45,783 nucleotides of DNA from Pontibacter qinzhouensis (GCF_008017455.1 NZ_VRTY01000047.1:1-45783); one strand, 5' to 3'; shown: positions 1 through 9,044, numbered from the stretch's first letter. Numbers and translations are program-made. Notes: a model not told the origin generated them from the letters alone.

Positions 1-3
1 TTT

Positions 4-624
4 CTACCTTAAAATTTCCAGAGCCGCGGGTAAGGCTAATCTGGCCCACTCCAGGTGCATTTTGCGAGCGTAGTGCAGGCCATCTGCTGCCAGGAACTCT
101 TTGTCGGAGCCGTGGGCACGGGTAAGCGGCGTAATAAGGATAAAAGTTATTCCGGCTCGATGGCAGGCTGCTTGCGCCTCCTGATTAAATGCATCTATTT
201 CGGCAGCAATGCGGGCACGATCACGACCTGCAGCAAAAGGCGTAATTCCCCAATCAGGAATGGATAGCACCAGCACATGCTCAGCCTCCTGATTAGCAAT
301 TGCAATAGCCGTGTTGAGCAACTGCTCGAATTCTACACGGAAACGCTCCACAGGCTGCCCCCGATATTGATTGTTTACTCCGATTAGCAGCGACACCATG
401 TCATACTTCTGCTGTAGGTTGGCTTCTGTAACGGCTTGCGAAAGTTCGGAGGTGGTCCAGCCGGTGCGGGCAATAGTAGAAGGGGTAGCCACCGACACAC
501 CATGTTCCCGTAGCAATTCGGCTAACAATACTCCCCACCGGTCCGCTTCAGGTACACCCTCGCCTATTGTATAAGAATCGCCTAGGGCAAGGTAAGTTCG
601 TTCAGAAGCTGTTGGTGCGGACAT
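4..624 (-). CDS. SGNH/GDSL-family hydrolase
   Basis: A 206-residue protein of the SGNH/GDSL esterase-lipase fold. Block I with the nucleophilic serine is near residue 16 (ALGDSYTIGEG). The block III position near residue 83 reads GVNNQ, matching the usual GxND. Block V with the catalytic Asp and His is near residues 180-183 (ADGLHYA). There is no signal peptide or membrane segment, so it is probably cytoplasmic. The family hydrolyses ester or thioester bonds of lipids, acylated sugars or peptides; the substrate cannot be told from sequence. The start at 624 gives the usual short lead into block I. The stop codon lies only 3 bases inside the window edge. It is separated from the ThuA remnant by a gap holding a family D repeat, and nothing around it points to a pathway. 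Confidence 0.85.
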   Translation of the reverse strand: MSAPTASERTYLALGDSYTIGEGVPEADRWGVLLAELLREHGVSVATPSTIARTGWTTSELSQAVTEANLQQKYDMVSLLIGVNNQYRGQPVERFRVEFEQLLNTAIAIANQEAEHVLVLSIPDWGITPFAAGRDRARIAAEIDAFNQEAQAACHRAGITFILITPLTRAHGSDKEFLAADGLHYARKMHLEWARLALPAALEILR

Positions 625-678
625 AGGGCGTTTAAAGGCTTTTTAGTTTATTTAGTTATTTGTTGCTGAAGTTGTTGT

Positions 679-735
679 GCCAGTTTTTCGAACACAACTT
701 ACCTAGATTTGTGACACCTTGTATATAAATTATGA
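679..735 (-). repeat. Dispersed repeat family D, copy 1 (partial)
   Basis: The reverse complement carries an AAGGTGTCACAAAT block followed by TAAGTTGTGTTCG. The copy at 4757-4840 has AAGGTGGCACAAGTT then TAAGTTGTATCG at the same spacing. Only the distal half of the family is present. It fills the gap between the SGNH gene and the broken ThuA gene. Confidence 0.5.
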
Positions 736-770
736 TTCTTGATTTAAGAGGCGGCACAAAGCTCTGTAAG

Positions 771-1139
771 TCAAAGTTTGATGTTTTCATTTTCAATAGA
801 AGTATCGAGTATGTATTGCTCAAAGGCCGTTTGTTGGGCAGGATCCAAAACATCACCGGTCGTGTTCAAAAAAACAACTGCTTTGTAGTGCTTAAGCGAA
901 TCAGAAACAAAATAAGCTGCATTTTCAGTGGCTGTAACCTTTACCTGATGCTCCTGGGCCAGGGCTTGTATGGCATCAATTCCGGCTTCAATTGATTCGT
1001 GGCGAAACCCGGCGGTTTTAGAGAAAACCAGAATTGCCTCCTGCCCTACTTCTTTTCCCTGTTCCTCTTTCTGGCAAGACTGTAGCATACCAGACCCAAA
1101 CAGAAGCAAAGCCAGCACCTGAACATACAATGTTTTCAT
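771..1139 (-). pseudogene. Truncated ThuA-domain lipoprotein (N-terminal remnant)
   Basis: The start at 1139 gives a lipoprotein signal peptide with a lipobox-like SC near residues 21-22, then the beginning of a ThuA (trehalose utilisation, class I amidotransferase-like) domain: [19 protein letters not shown], then [14 protein letters not shown], then AFEQYI. In family members the FEQYI strand leads into a glycine-rich turn and a His-containing segment (GGGFVGIH type) and the domain continues for well over 100 residues. Here the frame leaves the family after FEQYI, adds about a dozen unrelated residues and stops. The remnant is about 122 residues against roughly 240 or more for a complete protein. 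A family D repeat lies just downstream, so an insertion or deletion at this site may have removed the rest. A frameshift with decayed downstream sequence is the alternative, but no continuation was recognised. Confidence 0.65.
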
Positions 1140-1737
1140 TTTAGATATTTTATAACCCAAAAACTACAACCGCCGATCTGGCGCCTGCAGGTAATTATTT
1201 ACAACCTAAGTTGCCAATTATTTTTCAGGAATAAAATAAAAGCCTACAGTACCTATAACCTGCGACTTAACTTTTTGGAATCCGAAGTTTCGTTGCTCTC
1301 TGGTAAAGGACACAAGATTTAATCATAAGCCTGTTAAAATGGATAATTCAATTTTTGATTCCTGATATGCTGTGTCGTCATCCGTATCAGATTTCATGAT
1401 TTTGAAAATATTTTCTACTGATAAACCTCCGGCCTATAAACATGGTCTGTACACAAAATCAGCCTTTTAAAAATAGCTGTAGCTGCTGTATTATTTTTTT
1501 GATGGGAAAGAAAAGCGCCACTAAAACGACAATAGCTACATCTAAATGACATATTGCTGCTTTACCAGATCCTACTTACTACCTACAGCAACCGCTACAC
1601 GCCTTACACATAAGTGAATAATTAATGCTGTTCCGGCTACTCCTATGGGTGCTAACACGCGTTACTGCCTGTAACTTAACACCATACAAACAGTATACAT
1701 ATCTGTAAATAAGCACTTTACATTAAATTTAAATAGT
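1140..1737. other. Intergenic stretch, nothing recognised
   Basis: About 600 bases between the ThuA remnant and a 59-codon ORF. No ORF with family-like features, no copy of the 57-bp element and no strong hairpin was found. The composition is AT-rich. It probably carries promoter sequence for the flanking genes, but no -7/-33 pair was convincing. Confidence 0.4.
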
Positions 1738-1917
1738 ATGATTACATGGAATTATGCCGAACCGAACGAAACGTACGTTAAGGTAACAGGGCCGCTTGCT
1801 GAACATTTTATACAGGAAGCCGGCGTACTAGCACACCCCGAAGGACTATTTGTTCCGATTAACCTCTACAATACCATTATGGGCAAATTGTCAGCCCAAA
1901 TCCTCTCCATCGCCTAA
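1738..1917 (+). CDS. Small orphan protein, 59 residues
   Basis: An ATG at 1738 opens a 59-codon frame ending in TAA. The product begins MITWNYAEPNETYVKV and ends GKLSAQILSIA. It is acidic to neutral and has no signal peptide, membrane span or cysteines. The family is not recognised. Points in favour of it being real: the first residues look like a beta strand and turn rather than random translation, codon use is ordinary, and an AT-rich tract precedes the ATG as is usual for Bacteroidota starts lacking a Shine-Dalgarno. It is also the only frame that fills this part of a long gap. It points toward the 3' end of the minus-strand stress-protein gene. Its small size and lack of known relatives keep confidence moderate. 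Confidence 0.45.
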   Translation: MITWNYAEPNETYVKVTGPLAEHFIQEAGVLAHPEGLFVPINLYNTIMGKLSAQILSIA

Positions 1918-2001
1918 CCTCTCAGCTTCACAAGCAAAAACATGATTTTAAGCTAAGGCTGTGGTGGACTCTTCAGAAAAGCAGTCTGCTGAGCAACATG
2001 C

Positions 2002-2940
2002 TCAGGCAACCTCCTGAAGTACCTTTGTTGTTTTGGTACTATCAAAAGCCGGAGCTGCTTTGCCAGGTAGTGCCAGTAAAGGAACAGAAGCCTGGGCAGC
2101 TACTTTTCCGGTCACGCTTTTGTTCAGCAGCCTGTCTAGGAACGAGTGCTGCGATGGCGACAGTACCAGTAAATCGGCCTGTTCGGTGGCAACATACTGC
2201 AAAATGCCTTCGGCTACATCTTCTTTCTCTTTAAAGAAAAGCTTGTAGGGCAGGTTATGGAAGTAGCGCTCCACATTGTTAAGGGCAGCAAACGCTTTTT
2301 CACGTTCTTCCTTCTGAATATGGCTCCTATACACATGCAGCACATGCAGCTGGCACTTAAAAGCAGCCAGTAAGTGCTGCAGCGGCCTTAGCATCTGCTT
2401 TGTTGGGAAACGGGCCAGGTCTACTGCAAAAACAATCGATTTTAGGCCACTGAAAACCTGATCGGCCGGAATGGCCATTACCGGCAGGTGGCTCTGCTGA
2501 ATGAGTTGCAAGGTGGTGCTTCCCAGAAATGCCTGCTCCAGCAAGCCTGTTCCCCGCATTCCCATTACCACGAAATCTGTTTTGTACTCCTGGATAACCT
2601 GAAGTATTTCTGGAACTGTTAAGCCAAACCGGCACACAGGAGTTATAGTCACCGGCTTAACCGAAGCCGAAGTACCCCCTGATTTTGTATTAGCTCTTTT
2701 TTTAGAGGCAGAGAATTTTTGCCAGGTGTCGTTGGCGAATCCTTCCAGTTTCCGCAGCATTTTGTGCTCCAGCATAGCTATGGCCACTTGCTGCTGGTGC
2801 GGTATAGGCGACAAAATAGGATAATGAAACACATGGACCAGCGTAATTTGCGCGCCCTGCTGCTGTGCCACCTCAAGGGCATACAGAAAGGCGTTGTGGG
2901 CAATAGCTGAAAAATCGGTGGGTACGAGAATATTCTTCAT
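2002..2940 (-). CDS. Tandem universal stress protein (UspA family)
   Basis: A 312-residue protein with two Usp domains, about residues 1-155 and 165-300. The first opens with MKNILVPTDFS, the typical Usp first strand and Asp. It ends with GMRGTGLLEQAFLGSTT, which fits the GxxG-9x-G(S/T) ATP-binding signature of the ATP-binding branch. The second domain keeps the fold pattern (IVFAVDLARF, then LLVLSPSQHSFLDRLL) but its nucleotide motif is degenerate, so it is probably not a binding site. The protein is cytoplasmic. In Bacteroidota such tandem Usps often accompany genes for stress or low-oxygen metabolism. Here the next genes upstream on the same strand are lactate permease, D-lactate dehydrogenase and a CoA-transferase, which fits. 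A gap of about 270 bp separates it from the permease, so it probably has its own promoter. Confidence 0.9.
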   Translation of the reverse strand: MKNILVPTDFSAIAHNAFLYALEVAQQQGAQITLVHVFHYPILSPIPHQQQVAIAMLEHKMLRKLEGFANDTWQKFSASKKRANTKSGGTSASVKPVTITPVCRFGLTVPEILQVIQEYKTDFVVMGMRGTGLLEQAFLGSTTLQLIQQSHLPVMAIPADQVFSGLKSIVFAVDLARFPTKQMLRPLQHLLAAFKCQLHVLHVYRSHIQKEEREKAFAALNNVERYFHNLPYKLFFKEKEDVAEGILQYVATEQADLLVLSPSQHSFLDRLLNKSVTGKVAAQASVPLLALPGKAAPAFDSTKTTKVLQEVA

Positions 2941-3211
2941 AGCAGGGCCTGTTTAGCTGAACGATCGGGGGCGGTGCGCCACCAGCACACTAATTTAAGC
3001 TTGCCACCCTTCCGCTACTATGACTACCATCAAGGCAATAACTGACGAACATCATTTTCGGCAGCATGAGCCGGTAAAAAAATCATACCGCAGGTCCATA
3101 TCACCCCATTCAGCGTTTACTCTTTATAATTCTAAAGAAAGTAAAAATCTACCCTGCTGCTTTCTGAAGGTTTAAAATCCTTATATCCGAAAATGGAACA
3201 CACTGTTATTG

Positions 3212-4666
3212 CTAAACGGCCAGGTACAGCAAAAGCCAGCCAACCCCACCTGCCACCAGGCCAGCCACCACCGTAGGCATCATGTTTATAGACAGAATGT
3301 CTTTATAGTTTTTAAGGTTAGCAACAGAGGCTGCCGCAATAATGTTGAACAGACAGATGCCATTTCCCATGGATGCCCCGAACAGCTGCATGGCCAAAAT
3401 CACGGTTGGCTGCATCTGCAACGCCTGTGCCGTTTCGAGCTGTGAGGCACCGAACACAACATTCGAGATGGTGGTACTACCCGTTATAAAGACCCCGATA
3501 ATTCCTAAGAAGGGTGAAAAAATAACGTAAGCTCCGCCCATGGCACTTAAGGTCTGGGCCATATTATTTACCATAGAGGGTTGTACCACGCCGGAGTGAA
3601 TCATGAGTTGCGCCACGGCAATAGACGGAAACAGCACCACCAGCACCTGCAGCAACTTTTTCAAGCCTTCGGCCAGGTACCACGACTCTGTTTTACGCAG
3701 CATGCCCACCCCTACCCCTACCAACACGAACGGAATTAGCGGCGATTGCAGCAACTTTATACCGGCCTTCAGGTTTGTACCAAACAGATCGGTAAAAGCC
3801 AGTTCCCAGCCCAGCAGGTGCCGCAGCGGCGTAAGCACCTTCGGCAGCAGTAGCAGCACCGCCAGTAGCGCATATGCCAGCCAGGGTTTAAAATCGATTT
3901 TGGTTTGCCCCTGCCGCAAATACAGCACCGAAAGCACCAGCATGACCAAAGCAGCCAGCACGGTAGCCAGGTCTGGCACCCAGTAACTGAAAACACAAAA
4001 CGGCAACGCAAAAAACGAGAACATGGCCAGCACCTTGCCTTTGTACTCCAGGGGCGCGTGCAGCCTCGCAAACATCCTGAAGATAAAATAAAAGACCGTA
4101 CTCATTGCCACCACGGCGGTTATGGCAGCCACCAGGCCAATCTGCTGCACTTGTGGCCACTCCAGCTGCAGAGGCAATTGCAAACCGGTAAGAATGGGCG
4201 TACCTACTGCTCCGAACATAGAAAACATGCTATCGAAGAGCAGCACCACGGCCACAGCCAGCAAGGCATTAAAACCCAAGGCTATTAAGATAAGCGGCAC
4301 GATGGCACCGGGCGTGCCGAACCCGGCAACTCCCTCAAAAAAAGCGGTGAGGCAAATGGCCAGCAGAAAAAACCGGACTTCCTTTGCCGGATGCAGCTCA
4401 TCGAGCGACTGACTTATTTGCCTGATCATGCCGGTGCCATTCATAATATTGTACAGGAAAAGCGCGCCGAAAACGATCATTAAGATGTTCAGGCTCATGA
4501 GCAGCGATATACTGATAACACCTGCAAAATGCGGAAGCGTGGCTCCCCAGTAAAAGAAGAGCGCACTTGTTACCACCAGCCCCACCAACACCGCCTCCCG
4601 CACTCCTTTCAACAACGACACCACAATAAGAATAGCAACCGGTAAAAACGACAGGAAGTAGATCAT
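3212..4666 (-). CDS. L-lactate permease (LctP/LldP family)
   Basis: A polytopic membrane protein of the lactate permease family, which moves lactate (and glycolate) with protons across the inner membrane. The signature FFEGVAGFGTPGAIVPLILI lies near residue 105-125, followed by the GAVGTPI loop. The C-terminal half carries MIHSGVVQPSMVNNMAQTL and TGSTTISNVVFGA, both typical of LctP. The start is set at 4666 (MIYFLSFLPVAIL), giving 484 residues and a first helix at the very N terminus. The frame is open to 4705, but that would add a polar stretch before the helix. Family members are usually 530-570 residues, so this one is short but has no internal gap in recognisable motifs. The D-lactate dehydrogenase about 600 bp upstream on the same strand supports lactate exchange as its role. 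Confidence 0.88.
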   Translation of the reverse strand: MIYFLSFLPVAILIVVSLLKGVREAVLVGLVVTSALFFYWGATLPHFAGVISISLLMSLNILMIVFGALFLYNIMNGTGMIRQISQSLDELHPAKEVRFFLLAICLTAFFEGVAGFGTPGAIVPLILIALGFNALLAVAVVLLFDSMFSMFGAVGTPILTGLQLPLQLEWPQVQQIGLVAAITAVVAMSTVFYFIFRMFARLHAPLEYKGKVLAMFSFFALPFCVFSYWVPDLATVLAALVMLVLSVLYLRQGQTKIDFKPWLAYALLAVLLLLPKVLTPLRHLLGWELAFTDLFGTNLKAGIKLLQSPLIPFVLVGVGVGMLRKTESWYLAEGLKKLLQVLVVLFPSIAVAQLMIHSGVVQPSMVNNMAQTLSAMGGAYVIFSPFLGIIGVFITGSTTISNVVFGASQLETAQALQMQPTVILAMQLFGASMGNGICLFNIIAAASVANLKNYKDILSINMMPTVVAGLVAGGVGWLLLYLAV

Positions 4667-4756
4667 AGGAACATTGGCTTCTGAAGACAAGGCACACTGC
4701 TGCACCCTTCTTCGGGCTTCTTCAAATCAAAAATTAGTAATTTAAATACCTTGCGC

Positions 4757-4840
4757 AAAAAGAAAAACGTACCACGCCACCCGATTTTCAAAATTTGTAT
4801 AGAAGGTGGCACAAGTTCAGATAAGTTGTATCGCTGTTCA
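4757..4840 (+). repeat. Dispersed repeat family D, copy 2 (distal part)
   Basis: Contains CGATTTTCAAAATTTGTAT and then CAGATAAGTTGTATCGCTG, the same order as in the copies at 8604-8716 and 23324-23457. It sits 90-175 bases upstream of the permease start. Confidence 0.55.
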
Positions 4841-4947
4841 AAAAAACGTAGAAAGCCTTGGCCTAATAAATCTGCGTATTCTGAGGAAGACTACTTCCAG
4901 GTGTGGTTTTAAACTATACCTGGAGCAGGCATTTTAGCCTTGCCGCA

Positions 4948-5005
4948 AATTATTTGAATAAAATTACACTCCGGAAGAAAAAAGAGGCAATCCATGCCAA
5001 GGGTT
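4948..5005 (+). repeat. 57-bp intergenic element, copy 1
   Basis: 5' box AATTATTTGAAT, core CACTCCGGAAG, 3' box ATGCCAAGGGTT. It faces copy 2 with the 3' boxes inward, about 78 bp apart. Both lie in the gap of about 610 bp between the permease and D-lactate dehydrogenase genes. Confidence 0.8.
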
Positions 5006-5082
5006 AAACACGATAGCAAAGGCTTTTAGATGCACTAACCTAAGATTTAGATGCTTGCACAAACAAAGAATAACTTATCGGT

Positions 5083-5139
5083 ACCCTTGGATATAAACAG
5101 GCTAAAATGCTTCGGAAGGCTGAATCTATTAGAATAATT
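5083..5139 (-). repeat. 57-bp intergenic element, copy 2
   Basis: On the minus strand: AATTATTCTAAT, core AGCCTTCCGAAGC, 3' box ATCCAAGGGT. Closest to the family consensus at its 5' end. Confidence 0.82.
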
Positions 5140-5279
5140 TGCTTTGCCGGCAGGCCGTTTTAGTTGTTGCATCCGCAGTTAAAGGTTTGGTTACAGATTT
5201 TGATGACAGGCAGAGACCTAAGGCAGCAGCATAAGGAATTTGCCTGTCATCTGGTGGCTTGCTACCGGTGTTTTTGTAT

Positions 5280-6269
5280 CTACTTCACCTCGTTTTGCAG
5301 CTCCTCCTGCTGTGCATAGGCTACAATGTTCTGTAGCGTTACTTCGGCTATACTTTGAAGGGCATTGCTGGTAAAAAACGCTTGGTGTCCGGTTATAAGC
5401 ACATTGTTAAAAGAGAGCAGGCGCATAAACACATCATCCTGAATAACTTTGTTCGACAAATCTTCAAAAAACAGGTGCGCCTCCTCTTCGTACACATCCA
5501 GGCCCAGGTAGCTGATCTGTTCGTTTTTTAAGCCTACTATCACAGCCTTGGTATCTACCAGTGCTCCACGGCTGGTGTTTATCAGCATCACTCCTTTCTT
5601 CATTTTGTTTATGGCCGTTTTGTTTATAATGTGGTGGGTTTGTGGCGTAAGCGGGCAGTGCAGCGATATAATATCCGATTCTTTATAAAGAGTATCCAGG
5701 TCGGTAAACTCAATTCCGATCTCTTGCATCTCAGGGGTTTCGGCTACGTCGTAACCTAGTACCCGGCAACCGAAGCCTTTGAGAATACGAGCGGTGCACA
5801 AACCTATTTTACCTAAGCCTATCAGCCCTGCGGTTTTGCCGAACAGGTCGAACCCCATCAGGCCGTTCAGCGCAAAGTTGCCTTCTTTTACCCGGTTGTA
5901 GGCGCGGTGCGTTTTACGGTTCAGAGTTAAGATAAGCGCCATGGTGTGCTCGGCCACCGAATAAGGTGAGTAAGCAGGTACGCGCACCACCTTTATACCT
6001 AAAGCTGCAGCTGCTTTCAGGTCTACGTTATTGAAACCGGCGCAGCGTAAGGCAATCAGCTTAACACCTTGTGCAGCCAGTTCCTGCAGTATGTCGGCGC
6101 TCACGGTGTCGTTCACGAAAACGCAGACTACATCGTGCCCTTTGGCTAGTACGGCAGTGGCAGGGGTAAGCGGCACCTCCAGAAAACGAAGATCGAACCC
6201 ATACGGGTTGTTGGCTTCCTTAAAAAATTGCTTGTCGTAGGCTTTTGAGCTAAAGAAAATAACTTTCAT
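5280..6269 (-). CDS. ldhA: D-lactate dehydrogenase (2-hydroxyacid dehydrogenase)
   Basis: A 329-residue cytoplasmic NAD-dependent D-isomer-specific 2-hydroxyacid dehydrogenase, the same length as E. coli LdhA, reducing pyruvate to D-lactate. The start at 6269 ([12 protein letters not shown]) is the family's usual beginning; the frame runs further upstream but that extension has no relatives. The catalytic domain is split around a Rossmann fold with GLIGLGKIG near residues 148-156. Further on come [11 protein letters not shown] with the substrate-binding Arg, [11 protein letters not shown] with the second motif, and an active-site His in the GHQAF segment near the C terminus. [10 protein letters not shown] is typical of the LdhA branch. 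The downstream end is close to a pair of 57-bp elements. The CoA-transferase gene starts a short distance upstream on the same strand (gap 162 bp from its stop to this start). Confidence 0.93.
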   Translation of the reverse strand: MKVIFFSSKAYDKQFFKEANNPYGFDLRFLEVPLTPATAVLAKGHDVVCVFVNDTVSADILQELAAQGVKLIALRCAGFNNVDLKAAAALGIKVVRVPAYSPYSVAEHTMALILTLNRKTHRAYNRVKEGNFALNGLMGFDLFGKTAGLIGLGKIGLCTARILKGFGCRVLGYDVAETPEMQEIGIEFTDLDTLYKESDIISLHCPLTPQTHHIINKTAINKMKKGVMLINTSRGALVDTKAVIVGLKNEQISYLGLDVYEEEAHLFFEDLSNKVIQDDVFMRLLSFNNVLITGHQAFFTSNALQSIAEVTLQNIVAYAQQEELQNEVK

Positions 6270-6431
6270 GTGCGGAAGGTTTTTGGTGGATGTTCTGAAA
6301 AAGAGCAAGGCATACATCTGCTTTACAGAAGATGCCAGTTGCCGATCATGTATGTTCTTGTTCAGCCAATCTGGCATAGCAAGGGCAGACTTTCGGCTGC
6401 CCTTCACTACCAACTATACAAAAAAATCGAA

Positions 6432-7724
6432 CTAAACTCCCTGCAAACTACGGCTATTCTTATTAAAGCGTTCAAAAGCTGCCCACTCCAGCGCCTCCCG
6501 GTGGTCGGGGTGCGCTATCTGAATGAGTGCCTCGGCACGCTGCCGCAGGTTTTTTCCCCACAAAAAAGCAATGCCATATTCGGTAACGATATAATGCGCG
6601 TGGGCACGGGTGGTTACCACACTGGCACCCTGGTTCAGAAAAGGTGTGATGCGCGAAATGCCTTTGCTGGTAACAGAAGGCAAGGCAATAATGGGTTTTC
6701 CGCCTTCTGACAAAGCGGCTCCCCTGATAAAATCCATCTGGCCGCCTACCCCTGAATATTGATAGGTACCAATAGAGTCGGCGCACACCTGGCCGGTCAG
6801 GTCTATCTCGATGGCACTGTTGATGGCTGTTACTTTGGGGTTGGTCCTGATGATGGCAGTATCGTTAACATAATCGATGTTCTTGAATTCAACGGTTGGG
6901 TTATCGTCTACGAAGTCGTAGAGTTTGCGCGAACCAATTACAAAGCCAGTTACGATTTTGCCTCTGTAGCTTTTTTTATGCTGATTTGTAATCACCCCTT
7001 TTTCCACCAGGTCTATCACGCCATCAGAGAACATTTCGGTGTGCAGGCCCAGTTCTTTGTGGTTCGCAAGGCTGGCCAGCGTAGCATCCGGAATCTGGCC
7101 GATACCGGTTTGCAAGGTGGCTCCGTCTTCTACCAAAGTAGCGCAGTTCTGGCCAATCAGCGTAGCCACTTCCGATATAAGGCCTCTTTCAATTTCGGGT
7201 AGCTCCTGCTGGTGGTGTACCAGGGCATCGATTTTACTTACATGAATAATGCCATCGCCGTGGGTGCGGGGCAAACGCGGGTTCACCTGCGCAATAACGT
7301 AGCGCGCACATTGCATGGCCGTATTCGAAATATCGATGGCTGTGCCCAGGGAGCAGAAGCCATGCTTATCAGGAGACGACACCTGCACCAGCGCCACATC
7401 GATGGGCATAACACCTCTCCGGAACAGCAACGGAATCTCGCTCAGGAACATAGGCACATAGTCGCCCTGCCCACTGTTTACAGCCCCACGCACGCTTTTC
7501 GATACAAAGAGAGAATTCATAAAAAAGCTGTCCTGGTATTGTTTCTCGGTAAAATTGGCCTCGCCGTGCAAACTTGCGCTTACCAGTTCCACATCGCGCA
7601 GCTCATCTGCCCGCTCCACCATTTTCTGCAGCAAGTGATGTGGTGTGGCAGCCCCTCCCTGCACAAAAACACGATCTCCGGATTTTATCTTTTTTACGGC
7701 TTCCTGCCCAGTTACATAGTTCAT
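6432..7724 (-). CDS. Acetyl-CoA hydrolase/CoA-transferase (4-hydroxybutyrate CoA-transferase type)
   Basis: A 430-residue enzyme of the acetyl-CoA hydrolase/transferase family, which moves CoA between short acyl groups such as acetyl, propionyl, succinyl or 4-hydroxybutyryl. The start at 7724 (MNYVTGQEAVKKIK) matches the family. Visible features are FVQGGAATPHHLL near residue 25, ALVQVSSPDKHGFCSLG, a glycine loop GIGQIPDATL near residue 215, and LHTEMFSDG with the glutamate expected to form the glutamyl-CoA thioester. QMDFIRGAALSEGGKPI near the C terminus is also conserved. The exact acyl pair cannot be told. Together with D-lactate dehydrogenase and lactate permease it fits redox balancing and acid exchange when respiration is limited. 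It may be cotranscribed with ldhA. A hairpin at 7887-7942 separates it from the gene upstream. Confidence 0.9.
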   Translation of the reverse strand: MNYVTGQEAVKKIKSGDRVFVQGGAATPHHLLQKMVERADELRDVELVSASLHGEANFTEKQYQDSFFMNSLFVSKSVRGAVNSGQGDYVPMFLSEIPLLFRRGVMPIDVALVQVSSPDKHGFCSLGTAIDISNTAMQCARYVIAQVNPRLPRTHGDGIIHVSKIDALVHHQQELPEIERGLISEVATLIGQNCATLVEDGATLQTGIGQIPDATLASLANHKELGLHTEMFSDGVIDLVEKGVITNQHKKSYRGKIVTGFVIGSRKLYDFVDDNPTVEFKNIDYVNDTAIIRTNPKVTAINSAIEIDLTGQVCADSIGTYQYSGVGGQMDFIRGAALSEGGKPIIALPSVTSKGISRITPFLNQGASVVTTRAHAHYIVTEYGIAFLWGKNLRQRAEALIQIAHPDHREALEWAAFERFNKNSRSLQGV

Positions 7725-7886
7725 GAGGTTTGAGGTATGTGGTTTGTACTCCTGCAAAACTACCTGCTAGCAGCTGCACCAAAAATGACAGCACACCCTG
7801 GCAACAGGTGACAAAAGTCAGTTACTAATGGTTATTTTGAAGGCTTTTAACCAAAAACAATCACTGCAGCACCCTTAAAAAACAAA

Positions 7887-7942
7887 TAACCATTTGTTAG
7901 GCTAAGCTCGGCATACTGCCAGCCTTACCTAACAAATGGTTA
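7887..7942 (-). terminator. Intrinsic terminator (15-bp stem)
   Basis: Perfect inverted repeat TAACCATTTGTTAGG (7887-7901) and CCTAACAAATGGTTA (7928-7942) with a 26-nt loop. On the minus strand the stem is followed by TTTGTTTTTTAAGG. It lies 20 bp after the stop of the WYL-like gene and 163 bp before the CoA-transferase start, so it most likely ends the WYL-like transcript. Confidence 0.65.
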
Positions 7943-7962
7943 CAAGCCACAACAATTACTTT

Positions 7963-8517
7963 TTAGTACTTAACCGGGCCGTAAGCTACCTGCGCTATTA
8001 CCTCTATATCCCGTGGCTGGCTCAGTTTCATGTTGTGGTCTACTTCAAAAGTATCGAGAGGGCTGTCGGCGATAACGGCATGCTCCAGCAGGAAACGGTG
8101 GTGCTCGTTATCGGCATTAGGCAGCTGTCCCCACACCACGGGCCGGTCTTCGGAGTCGCGGCCATAGATGTATGGAGCCAGCAGAATGTCTTCGTGCCTG
8201 CCATTGGTATGAGTGTAAGCAAAATGGAGCAGGCGCTGGTGCTCAATGGCTTCAATAATAGATAGAAATTTCTGGTCGCCCTCCAGGTAAAAAATACCTT
8301 TGTCGGTTATGCGGGCCAGGAAAGGTTTGTCTTCGCCAGAAATGTGTGGCTCCTCGAAGGCAGACTCGTGGTGTGTCTCTATCAGACCGTCCAGGGCCAT
8401 GTCGTCTACTTCAACCTCTGAGAGGTCGTTGCGGTTTTCGTTTATGAGTGGGGTCAGGTCATGGAACTGCCCATCGCGCCGAAACTTGTACAGGTAGGAT
8501 AAAATTTTGTTAACCAT
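7963..8517 (-). CDS. Putative winged-helix/WYL-like domain protein
   Basis: A 184-residue protein, start taken at 8517 (MVNKILSYLYKF). The N-terminal half resembles a winged-helix module: helix 1-12, a helical block DMALDGLIETHHE near 39-51, and a wing-like LARITDKGIFYLEGD near 67-81. The C-terminal half resembles a WYL domain: IIEAIEHQRLLHFAYTHTNG, then LLAPYIYGRDSEDRPVVWG, which follows the pattern of a helix with basic residues, a strand, and a PY-containing strand pair. WYL domains sense nucleotides or nucleic acids and usually sit in transcription regulators. The assignment rests on pattern only and the exact W-Y-L triad is not present. It is cytoplasmic and apparently monocistronic, with a terminator just downstream and a family D repeat upstream. 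Confidence 0.55.
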   Translation of the reverse strand: MVNKILSYLYKFRRDGQFHDLTPLINENRNDLSEVEVDDMALDGLIETHHESAFEEPHISGEDKPFLARITDKGIFYLEGDQKFLSIIEAIEHQRLLHFAYTHTNGRHEDILLAPYIYGRDSEDRPVVWGQLPNADNEHHRFLLEHAVIADSPLDTFEVDHNMKLSQPRDIEVIAQVAYGPVKY

Positions 8518-8603
8518 GGCTTTAGTGTTTATATGGTACAGGTGTGTATGGAAGTCCTTCCTGGGAAATAGGCACATGAGTACCGGGTTTGCCAGCAATT
8601 AAT

Positions 8604-8716
8604 AACTGCGTCTTCGCTTATCGGAGTCAGAAATTGCATTGCCCTGAAAAATACGACACTCTTAGCATGATTCACGATTTTTATGATTTGTATTAAATCA
8701 GATAAGTTGTGTCGCA
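8604..8716 (+). repeat. Dispersed repeat family D, copy 3 (full-length)
   Basis: AACTGCGTCTTCGCTTATCG, then GGAGTCAGAAATTGCATTGC, an AAAAATACGA tract, CACGATTTTTATGATTTG and CAGATAAGTTGTGTCGCAG. Most of this is shared with 23324-23457. It lies upstream of the WYL-like gene. Confidence 0.7.
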
Positions 8717-8868
8717 GTAGATCTACCTTAGCATGTACGTCAGAAGCTTATAGATAGATTAAATATAATCTATTTAAGTTTTTAGAGGATACACTTTGTA
8801 AAGCTGTTAAATAAAATCAGCAACTTTTAACTAACATCTACTGAAAATGCATTTGACCAGGCCATTTC

Positions 8869-8925
8869 ACCCTTGACAGTAAAATGGCTAAATCTTTTTT
8901 GAAGGGGGTTTTTATTTGAAAAATT
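8869..8925 (-). repeat. 57-bp intergenic element, copy 3 (divergent)
   Basis: Minus strand: AATTTTTCAAAT, core CCCCTTCAAAAAAG, 3' box TGTCAAGGGT. The 5' box and core have drifted but the length and 3' box are kept. It lies between the EamA gene stop and the family D copy. Confidence 0.65.
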
Positions 8926-9044
8926 GAAGAATGGGCATGCATACTTCTTAAAGCATAATCGTGCAAAACTGTGGCGGGAGCAGCAGGAGTAATAGCTGCT
9001 GCTGCGTTGCCTGGCCCCGCTCCGGGTTTTAGGTGGCAGTAGCA

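Noticed and set aside
4122..4412. Frames opposite the lactate permease, and similar long antisense frames across the window
   Set aside because: They are shadows of GC-rich coding sequence; low-complexity Ser/Thr/Arg/Gln-rich products with no motifs.
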